Origin: CAZCBD01 sp964496755
GTDB lineage: Bacteria > Bacteroidota > Ignavibacteria > Ignavibacteriales > Melioribacteraceae
Direction: 5' to 3'
Assembly: GCA_964496755.1 (NCBI GenBank)
Contig: CAZCBD010000023.1
Coordinates: 1-21,876, forward strand
Length of the DNA stretch: 21,876 nt
Part shown: piece by piece, positions 16,033 to 21,876 of the stretch
How positions within the stretch are numbered: the first letter of the stretch is position 1
Layout of the letters: each line of letters starts with the position of its first letter
The notes under the pieces: model-generated
The model's input: only the letters and a program-made list of their open reading frames with translations
Told to the model about the DNA's origin: nothing
Databases searched by the model: none
Translations under genes and position numbers: made by a program

Positions 16033-16593
16033 TTATAAATTTAAATCATCTTCTGAAAATATAGTTGCGGTAAACATTTCAATATTTAAAATTTTATCTT
16101 TCCAATAATTAGACGGTAATCCCGCTTTTTGGCAAAGTGCCGTTAAGTATTCTTCTTTATTCATTTTATGTTCAATCGGAACCTGAGGCAAAAGTAATCC
16201 GCGATGCCCGTTCTCCGATACAATTAATCCATGTTTGCCTACTTCAATTTCATCGTAATTATTCATTTTAAAAGGTTCGGATAAAACTGAAATTTCGATA
16301 CGAATCTTGGAAATTTCTTTTTGAGTTATCGGATTAAACCTAGGATCGTGATAAGCAGCTTGAATAGAAGCATCCTTAATTGTTTCAATTAACGGTTTAT
16401 CTGAAAAAATATATCCTATGCAACCACGCAATCTATTATTTAATGTTAAAGTAACAAATGCTCCGGATTTAGATTTTAATGCTGTGGAATTTTCAGGTTC
16501 TTCAATAAAAACATCTTGGTTATCCGAGAAATTCGTGATTGTAATTCTTGATAATTTCAACAAAAAAACTTTTTCTTTATCAGATAAATTCAT
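16033..16593 (-). CDS. amrA: AMMECR1-family protein (AmmeMemoRadiSam system protein A)
   Basis: Protein of 186 residues covering the whole AMMECR1 domain. The signature LRGCIG is at 55-60, preceded by SGAFVTLTLNNR, and followed by DASIQAAYHDPRF (typical of the family), a strand with SVLSEPF, GLIVSENGHRGLLLPQVP and a C-terminal helix. Function is unknown; the domain co-occurs with MEMO and a radical SAM enzyme across bacteria, archaea and (in part) humans. AAGGA precedes ATG 16593. A TATATTTG at 16613-16606 could be a -7 box directly after the tryptophanase terminator, though the leader would be only a few bases. Confidence 0.92.
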   Translation of the reverse strand: MNLSDKEKVFLLKLSRITITNFSDNQDVFIEEPENSTALKSKSGAFVTLTLNNRLRGCIGYIFSDKPLIETIKDASIQAAYHDPRFNPITQKEISKIRIEISVLSEPFKMNNYDEIEVGKHGLIVSENGHRGLLLPQVPIEHKMNKEEYLTALCQKAGLPSNYWKDKILNIEMFTATIFSEDDLNL

Positions 16594-16617
16594 AACTCAA
16601 TCCTTCAAATATAAAAA

Positions 16618-16640
16618 GAGAGGGGTCGAAAACCCCTCTG
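16618..16640 (-). terminator. Rho-independent terminator of tryptophanase
   Basis: Stem AGAGGGGT / ACCCCTCT (16619-16626 with 16632-16639), 5-base loop; read on the minus strand it is followed by CTTTTTAT. It lies about 10 bases past the tnaA stop and upstream of the AMMECR1-like gene. Confidence 0.85.
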
Positions 16641-16648
16641 TAAATTTA

Positions 16649-18019
16649 TTATAATTTTTTAAATCTTGCAGTAAAATGTCTCAGCATAGGAGCTTCGTAG
16701 GTAAAAGCATAACCTTTTAATTTATCCTTGTTTCTGAAAACATCAATGATAACTTCTGCAACATAATCAATATGACTTTGTGTGTAAACTCTACGCGGAA
16801 TAGCCAATCGAACAAGTTCCATAGGTGGCGAAACCGTATTTCCATTTTCGTCATATTTACCAAACATTACACTACCTATTTCAACTGTTCTTATACCGCC
16901 TTCAAGATATAATTCACAGGCAATCGATTGCCCCGGAAATTCATGTGGGGGAACCTGCGGCAAAAATCTTTTTGCGTCAATATAAATTGCATGTCCACCG
17001 GGTGGTTCGATAATAGGTATCCCTGCATCAATAAGCTTTTCGCCAAGATATTCGGTACTTCTAATGCGATAGCGTAAATAATCTTCTTCCAATACTTCTT
17101 CCAAACCCTGTGCAATTGCTTCCAAATCTCTACCCGATAATCCGCCGTAAGTTGGAAAGCCTTCAGTTACAATTAAAAGGTTTCTACATTTCATAGCAAG
17201 TTCGCTATCATTCATTACCAAAAAACCACCCATATTTACAAGTGCATCTTTTTTTGCACTCATCGTAGCACCATCGGCATAAGAAAACATTTCTTGTGCA
17301 ATTTCTTTTACGGATTTGTTTTCATAGCCCTTTTCTCTTTTTTTAATAAAGTAAGCATTTTCCGCAAATCGGCAAGCATCTAAAAACAAAGGCAAATTAT
17401 ATTTTTTACATACTTCTTTTACTTGACGAATATTTTTCATTGAAACAGGTTGACCGCCGCCACTGTTGTTAGTAACAGTAATCATAACTAAAGGAATGTT
17501 TTCAACTCCTGTATTCTCAATAAATTCAACCAACGCCTCAACATCCATATCACCTTTAAAATCGGCGCGTACTTCCGGTTTTTTCCCTACTTCGTTTAAT
17601 AAATCAACAGCAACAGCACCGGAAAATTCAACATTTGCACGAGTAGTATCAAAATGAGTATTATTGGGAATATATTTTCCTTTGCCGCCGGTAACAGTAA
17701 AAAGAATTTTTTCAGCTGCTCTACCTTGGTGAGTAGGAATTACAAATTCTTTTCCCGTAATTTCTTTTACAATTTTCTCGAAACGATAAAAACTTCTGGC
17801 TCCGGCATAAGATTCATCGCCATCCATAATTCCGGACCATTGTTTTGCACTCATTGCCGAAGTTCCGCTATCAGTCAGTAAATCGATAATTACATCTTCG
17901 GCCGAAATCAAAAACGGATTGTAGCCAGCCTCTTCAAGTATTTGCTCTCTCTCAGCTCTCGAAGTAAACTTTATCGGCTCAACCGATTTGATTTTAAATG
18001 GTTCAATAATAGTTCTCAT
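16649..18019 (-). CDS. tnaA: Tryptophanase (L-tryptophan indole-lyase)
   Basis: PLP enzyme splitting L-tryptophan into indole, pyruvate and ammonia; 456 residues, with the full beta-eliminating lyase fold. The PLP Lys is in MSAKKDALVNMGG (K257 expected). The sister enzyme tyrosine phenol-lyase is almost the same length, so specificity must be read from residues: where tyrosine phenol-lyase has Thr124, Arg381 and Phe448, this protein has D124 (THFDTTRANVE), I381 (VEIGS) and H448 (RHFTARF), all as in tryptophanase. It is a single-gene unit with promoter elements at 18110-18078 and its own terminator. AAAGGTG precedes the ATG. I found no TnaC-like leader peptide with a Trp codon before a stop in the short leader. 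Indole may act as a signal or simply be a fermentation product. Confidence 0.94.
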   Translation of the reverse strand: MRTIIEPFKIKSVEPIKFTSRAEREQILEEAGYNPFLISAEDVIIDLLTDSGTSAMSAKQWSGIMDGDESYAGARSFYRFEKIVKEITGKEFVIPTHQGRAAEKILFTVTGGKGKYIPNNTHFDTTRANVEFSGAVAVDLLNEVGKKPEVRADFKGDMDVEALVEFIENTGVENIPLVMITVTNNSGGGQPVSMKNIRQVKEVCKKYNLPLFLDACRFAENAYFIKKREKGYENKSVKEIAQEMFSYADGATMSAKKDALVNMGGFLVMNDSELAMKCRNLLIVTEGFPTYGGLSGRDLEAIAQGLEEVLEEDYLRYRIRSTEYLGEKLIDAGIPIIEPPGGHAIYIDAKRFLPQVPPHEFPGQSIACELYLEGGIRTVEIGSVMFGKYDENGNTVSPPMELVRLAIPRRVYTQSHIDYVAEVIIDVFRNKDKLKGYAFTYEAPMLRHFTARFKKL

Positions 18020-18060
18020 AAATGCACCTTTTTTTGAATAAAAAACTATATTTTCTTTTA

Positions 18061-18072
18061 GCGTTAAAACGC
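18061..18072. promoter_or_regulatory. Palindrome at the predicted tnaA transcription start
   Basis: GCGTTAAAACGC: arms GCGTT/AACGC with a 2-base centre. It lies immediately downstream of the tnaA -7 box, at or next to the predicted start point, a typical place for a repressor operator. It could also form a tiny stem at the mRNA 5' end. Confidence 0.4.
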
Positions 18073-18077
18073 CAAAT

Positions 18078-18110
18078 CAAAATTAATATTTTTAATGCCA
18101 ATAGCCAAAA
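18078..18110 (-). promoter_or_regulatory. tnaA promoter, Bacteroidota-type TTTTG-N20-TAATTTTG
   Basis: Minus strand: TTTTG at 18110-18106 and TAATTTTG at 18085-18078, 20 bases apart, fitting the Bacteroidota -33/-7 consensus (TTTG, about 17-23 bases, TAnnTTTG). It is 58 bases upstream of the tnaA ATG and is the best-formed promoter in the window. Confidence 0.6.
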
Positions 18111-18245
18111 TTATAAATAGAGTAAAAAATTGTCGGCACCTTATAGCTGATCTGAAGACCTTCATATTTCTTTTAATTTTTATTTTGAATTAAATTAATT
18201 AAGCCTTAAATTATATTATTTTTTACAACCATTAAAGGAGAAGAA

Positions 18246-19112
18246 ATGGCAGATCTCAATGAAAACCAATACGATGAAAATAAAACCGAAATCACCGAAA
18301 ATGAAGAAGAGGTTTTGGAAGAAGAGGTTTTAGAAGAAGAATCATTTGGTTTTATCGACAAATTTATTGGAATTTTCACCGAACCTGTTTCTGTATTTAA
18401 AAACATTATGAAGAATGGTGTTAAATTTTCGGACTGGTTTGTTCCTATTATCTTTGTTGCTGTATTTGCAATCTTAGCAAATTATATGATGCTCCGAGAT
18501 CCCGAAATTAAAGCTCAATTTGTTGAACAGCAAATGACAAGAATGGAAAAAATGTTCGATTCAATGGCAAGCAACCCTAATATGACAAAAAAGGATATTG
18601 AAGCTACAAAAGAAAAAACCTTAGAAAGCTTGGAAAAAAATTCCGGTTCGCTGATGAGCTCGGCTTTCGGATTGCTTGGTGCTTTAATTGTAATTACTTT
18701 AATTGTGCTTTTGTTATCACTTTATTTTTTCCTATGCGCAAAATTATTTTTCAAAAGTCAAGCTGGCTACAAGGAGGTACTTGGAGTTTATGCTTCCTCA
18801 ATGTATGTCAGTGTTTTGGGAATTATTGCCTACTTAATAGCCGGAATGCTTTTAACAAAATTCATGCAAGGTTTTGATGTCGCTTCTTTAATTGGACAAG
18901 ATAAATCCACCTTTGTTGGGTTTTTGCTTTCAAGATTAGATATTTTTACGATCTGGTTTTATATTCTTTTAAGCATTGGATTAGCAACAATTTCAAATTC
19001 CGAAAATCGAGGAAAATTTTACGGTCTGGTTTTCGGAAGCTGGATCGGTTGGAGTTTTATTTGGCATCTGGTTGTTTCGGCTGTACCTTTCTTGGCTAAT
19101 TTTGGCGGATAA
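18246..19112 (+). CDS. Yip1-family integral membrane protein
   Basis: Protein of 288 residues of the Yip1 domain family, function unknown in bacteria. The N-terminal 35 residues are acidic and contain a repeat EEEVLEEEVLEEES. Then comes the family opening FIDKFIGIFTEPVSVFKNI (36-54), a membrane helix (about 61-82), a charged amphipathic loop of about 55 residues (DPEIKAQFVEQQMTRMEKM...), and four further hydrophobic helices (about 135-165, 180-203, 225-248, 258-284). The ribosome site AAAGGAG precedes ATG 18246. Single gene, divergent from tnaA, with its own terminator. Confidence 0.85.
   Translation: MADLNENQYDENKTEITENEEEVLEEEVLEEESFGFIDKFIGIFTEPVSVFKNIMKNGVKFSDWFVPIIFVAVFAILANYMMLRDPEIKAQFVEQQMTRMEKMFDSMASNPNMTKKDIEATKEKTLESLEKNSGSLMSSAFGLLGALIVITLIVLLLSLYFFLCAKLFFKSQAGYKEVLGVYASSMYVSVLGIIAYLIAGMLLTKFMQGFDVASLIGQDKSTFVGFLLSRLDIFTIWFYILLSIGLATISNSENRGKFYGLVFGSWIGWSFIWHLVVSAVPFLANFGG
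18306..18335 (+). repeat. 15-base tandem repeat in the acidic N-terminus of the Yip1 gene
   Basis: Two copies of GAAGAGGTTTTGGAA (second copy with one G to A change), each encoding E-E-V-L-E, with a third partial copy. In frame, so it only changes the length of the acidic head. Confidence 0.8.
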
Positions 19113-19140
19113 TTAAAACAAATAAAATTTTATTAATTCA

Positions 19141-19169
19141 AAAACTCTCGATTTATCGGGAGTTTTTTT
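19141..19169. terminator. Terminator between the Yip1 gene and priA
   Basis: Stem AAAACTCTCGAT / ATCGGGAGTTTT (19141-19152 with 19155-19166, one G-T pair), 2-base loop if fully paired, then TTT. It serves the plus-strand Yip1 gene; it abuts the priA stop and may act both ways. Confidence 0.75.
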
Positions 19170-21651
19170 ATGTTACATTTTGCGGATCAATATCAAAATA
19201 AATTTTAACATTTTTAAATCGTGTTGTGCTGTTTAATTCAGCCATAGATTCGCTTATTACCTTTCTTAACAATGCTCCACCCGGATCATTTTTTTTGTAG
19301 CTTTTGAGAATTATCTGAAATCGGTAATATCCTTTCAGTTTAAAAACAATTGCTTCCATTGGTAACGAAACAACAATATTTTTGTATTTTGAAATTATTT
19401 TATATAAATCCATTAAAACCCCGAAAGCCTTTTCTTCATTTAAATCTTTCGATTCAATTAAACATAGCCTGCTAAAGGGTGGATAACCTATTTTTTCTCT
19501 GTCCTTAATTTGGGCATTATAAAAATCATTGTAATCATAATTTTTAACTTTCTGCAAAACAAAATTCGAATCATCCATAGTTTGAATTAAAACTTCGCCC
19601 TTTTTATTACTTCGGCCTGCACGGCCTGCACGGCCTGCAACTTGGGTTAAAAGCTGAAATGTTTTTTCATCCGCCCTAAAATCCGGCATCCACAAACTTG
19701 TTTCGGCTGAAATAACCCCAACTAAAGTAACATTGGAAAAATCCAGCCCCTTTGAAACTATTTGGGTGCCAATTAAAATATCAATTTCACCTTCTTTAAA
19801 ACTATTTAATATAGAAGATAGTTTGCCTTTTTTATTTATAGTATCCGAATCAACCCTTTGCATCCGAACCTCAGGCAAGTAAAAATCCAATTCATCCTCA
19901 ACTCTCTGAGTACCAACTCCAAAAAATTTAATGGCAACCGAGCCGCAATTTTCACAAGCCTTTGGAACTTTTCGCGACGCGCCACAATAATGACAAATTA
20001 AAATATTTTTACTTATATGATGAACCATTGGAACCGAACAATCGGTACACATAACTATTTCGCCACAATCCTCGCAAAAGACTTGTGTAGCAAAGCCTCT
20101 TCGATTTTGCAAAATAATAACACTTTCATTTCTGTCAATTCTTTCTTTTATTGCCAGCAATAATTTATTCGAAAAAACATTTTCCATCCTCCCTTTTTTT
20201 CTTTCATTATTGATGTTTATCAATTTAATATCAGGAAGATTAGCATTATCAACTCTTTCGGGCAGTTCAAGTAATTCATATTTGCCCGAACGTGCATTAA
20301 ACATACTTTCAATTGAAGGAGTAGCCGACCCAAGAATTATCGGAGCATTATTCAGTTTTGCCAAAACTACGGCCGCATCTCGCGCATGGTATTTAGGCTG
20401 CATTTCATTTTGCTTATAACTTTGATCATGTTCTTCGTCCACAACAATAAAACCAATATTTTTAAGCGGCGCAAATAGTGCCGAACGCGGTCCGATTACA
20501 ATTTTTATTTTTTCTTCCAAAATCATTCGCCAAGAATCATAACGTTCACCCATCCCCATTTTGCTGTGCAACACTGCCACCAAATTGCCGAATTCATTTC
20601 TAAATCGTGTTGTCATTTGTGGAGTAAGTGAAATTTCCGGTACTAAAATTATAACGGATTTATTTTGAGCTAAAGTTTTTTTTGCCAATTCAATATAAAC
20701 TTGTGTTTTTCCGCTACCGGTTATTCCATGCAACAAAAAGGGCTTAAAGCTATTTTTCTTTATTTGCTCATTAACTTTTTCTATTACATTTTTCTGAGCC
20801 GGTGTAAGTTCAAAATGCAATTTTTTCTCGGAAAAACTTTCCTCATAAATTCTTTTCACTTCTTTATCGAAGACTTCAATCAATCCCTTGTCGGCCAATC
20901 CTTTAATCGAACTTTGAGAAGCTTTTGTTTTAGCCAACAATTCCGCTTGCGAAACAGATTCGGTTTTCAATGAAAGCAAGTAAAGCAATATTACAGATTG
21001 CTTCGGCGATTTTTTTTCTATTAAAGAAATTAGTTCGAAAATTTCTTCCTTTCTTTTTTTAAGCCTAATATGTTTTATTTTCTTTACTCTAACCTTTGCA
21101 TTTTCAATTTCATTAACTACCGAAAGAAAGCCTTCCTGCTGCAATTTTTGAATAACCGAATAAATATTTTTTGTTTTTGCTTCTTTTTGCAAAAATGAAA
21201 AACTTACAACATCATTTACAGAAAGCAATCTTAAAATTTTAGACCTAATGGTTTTCTTATTTTTTTCCGCCTCGTATGCTTTTTTACAATTAAAAACATC
21301 AGCCACAATTTTCTTTCTGGTTTCAACTTCCAAGCCGGCCGGAACCGAATTGCTTAAGGCTTCGCCAAGTGAACTTAAATAATATTCCGACAACCATTGA
21401 TAAAATTTAAGCGAATCTTTATTAAAAATCGGCTCCGTATCTAAAACATCGAGAATTTCTTTTATTTTTAACTCTTCCTCTTCAGATAATTCGGATTTAT
21501 AAAAAAAATCTACAACAAAACCTGTTAGCACTCTTTTTCCAAACGGAGCAACCACTCTTTTCCCCACGGATATTTTATTCTCGAACTCTTCGGGAACAGA
21601 ATAAGAAAAAGCTTTTTGGAACGGTAATGGAAATACAATTTTTACAATCAT
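19168..21651 (-). CDS. priA: Primosomal protein N' / replication restart helicase PriA
   Basis: 3'-to-5' DNA helicase that reloads the replisome at stalled forks; 827 residues. Seen: the N-terminal 3'BD domain (VKIVFPLPFQKAFSYSVP, GKRVVAPFGKRVLTGFV), winged-helix region, Walker A GITGSGKT (309-316), DEEH (405-408), GSATPS (441-446), NRRGF (516-520), eight zinc-binding Cys (526, 529, 535, 538, 553, 556, 566, 569), GTQIVSKGLDF (628-638) and helicase motif VI QVAGRAGRAGR (670-680). Motif VI is followed by a segment about three residues longer than usual, from a triplicated 9-base unit. The zinc-site insertion within the second helicase lobe is the family hallmark. No Shine-Dalgarno is visible before ATG 21651. 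Divergent from the TauE/SafE-like gene. Confidence 0.97.
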   Translation of the reverse strand: MIVKIVFPLPFQKAFSYSVPEEFENKISVGKRVVAPFGKRVLTGFVVDFFYKSELSEEEELKIKEILDVLDTEPIFNKDSLKFYQWLSEYYLSSLGEALSNSVPAGLEVETRKKIVADVFNCKKAYEAEKNKKTIRSKILRLLSVNDVVSFSFLQKEAKTKNIYSVIQKLQQEGFLSVVNEIENAKVRVKKIKHIRLKKRKEEIFELISLIEKKSPKQSVILLYLLSLKTESVSQAELLAKTKASQSSIKGLADKGLIEVFDKEVKRIYEESFSEKKLHFELTPAQKNVIEKVNEQIKKNSFKPFLLHGITGSGKTQVYIELAKKTLAQNKSVIILVPEISLTPQMTTRFRNEFGNLVAVLHSKMGMGERYDSWRMILEEKIKIVIGPRSALFAPLKNIGFIVVDEEHDQSYKQNEMQPKYHARDAAVVLAKLNNAPIILGSATPSIESMFNARSGKYELLELPERVDNANLPDIKLININNERKKGRMENVFSNKLLLAIKERIDRNESVIILQNRRGFATQVFCEDCGEIVMCTDCSVPMVHHISKNILICHYCGASRKVPKACENCGSVAIKFFGVGTQRVEDELDFYLPEVRMQRVDSDTINKKGKLSSILNSFKEGEIDILIGTQIVSKGLDFSNVTLVGVISAETSLWMPDFRADEKTFQLLTQVAGRAGRAGRSNKKGEVLIQTMDDSNFVLQKVKNYDYNDFYNAQIKDREKIGYPPFSRLCLIESKDLNEEKAFGVLMDLYKIISKYKNIVVSLPMEAIVFKLKGYYRFQIILKSYKKNDPGGALLRKVISESMAELNSTTRFKNVKIYFDIDPQNVT
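19613..19639. repeat. Three perfect 9-base tandem copies inside priA motif VI
   Basis: CGGCCTGCA occurs three times head to tail, encoding A-G-R repeats on the minus strand. It is unusually GC-rich for this gene and stays in frame. Confidence 0.9.
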
Positions 21652-21684
21652 TTTTTTGATTTTACGTTTTGTTGTGATAAACTT

Positions 21685-21692
21685 TATATTTG
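21685..21692 (+). promoter_or_regulatory. Candidate -7 box (TATATTTG) for the TauE/SafE-like gene
   Basis: TATATTTG matches TAnnTTTG and lies 30 bases upstream of the proposed TTG start. Nearby upstream TTTTG copies are at 13 or 26 bases, outside the usual spacing, so support is partial. Confidence 0.4.
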
Positions 21693-21722
21693 CTATGATA
21701 ATTTACAAAAAAAGGTAACGGA

Positions 21723-21876
21723 TTGGGACTGGAATTTCTTCTTGTATTACTAATTATTTTTGTAGCATCATTCACACAAGGTTTAACCGGTTTTGGTTTT
21801 GCATTGGTAGCCATTCCGCTTCTTTCTTTAATAATTGATATTAAACTTGCTATTCCTATTGGCGCTTTATGCGGTT
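21723..21876 (+). CDS. Sulfite exporter TauE/SafE (TSUP) family membrane protein, N-terminal fragment
   Basis: Open to the window edge, 51 codons visible. Translation gives a hydrophobic helix, then FTQGLTGFGFALVAIPLLS and IDIKLAIPIGALCG. The G-x-x-G-F-G-x-A-L-V-A-x-P-L pattern after the first helix is the TSUP family opening, seen in exporters of sulfite, sulfoacetate and related organic anions. The start is proposed as TTG 21723 because a stop in the same frame (21699-21701) excludes earlier starts and AAAGGT lies about seven bases upstream; no ATG is available in that interval. The substrate cannot be inferred from this fragment. Confidence 0.75.
   Translation, partial: MGLEFLLVLLIIFVASFTQGLTGFGFALVAIPLLSLIIDIKLAIPIGALCG

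Noticed and set aside
16649..18019. Tyrosine phenol-lyase
   Set aside because: Residues at the three diagnostic positions (D124, I381, H448) are those of tryptophanase.

Overview
This 21.9 kb window is AT-rich chromosomal DNA from what looks like a member of the Bacteroidota/Ignavibacteriota (FCB) group. Supporting signs are -7 boxes of the TAnnTTTG type upstream of several genes, weak or absent Shine-Dalgarno sequences at some starts, and a gene mix (Rnf complex, tryptophanase, stand-alone CBM48 protein, pinensin-like peptide leader) known from that group. The exact lineage is inference. A run of 10 Ns inside purB and one in-frame TGA in a response regulator suggest a draft, probably metagenomic, assembly. 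I saw no tRNA, rRNA, CRISPR array, insertion sequence or phage gene.

Layout. 1-2465 (minus): a hybrid sensor kinase overlapping a NarL/FixJ response regulator, the latter broken by a TGA and cut by the window edge. 2586-4139 (plus): a methyl-accepting chemotaxis protein, divergent from the kinase. 4262-4573 (plus): a small CBM48 glycogen-binding protein. 4658-6083 (minus): purB, interrupted by the scaffold gap. 6241-7854 (minus): a PAS-GAF histidine kinase. 8057-13631 (minus): a complete rnfCDGEAB operon ending in an RseC-family gene; this encodes the membrane ferredoxin:NAD+ oxidoreductase that couples electron transfer to ion pumping. 13952-14287 (plus): a Cys-rich peptide with a pinensin/lanthipeptide-type leader and no modification enzyme nearby. 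14338-16593 (minus): AMMECR1-like, MEMO-like and DUF2520 Rossmann genes, closely packed. 16649-18019 (minus): tryptophanase with its own promoter and terminator. 18246-19112 (plus): a Yip1-family membrane protein. 19168-21651 (minus): PriA replication-restart helicase. 21723-21876 (plus): the start of a TauE/SafE-like transporter, cut by the window edge.

How the genes relate. Most of the window is signalling and core metabolism. Rnf links reduced ferredoxin, NADH and the ion gradient, and fits an anaerobic or facultative amino-acid-fermenting life with tryptophanase (indole, pyruvate, ammonia). The most unusual locus is 13.9-16.6 kb: an orphan Cys/Thr-repeat ribosomal peptide precursor convergent with two of the three AmmeMemoRadiSam components, whose radical SAM partner is not visible here.
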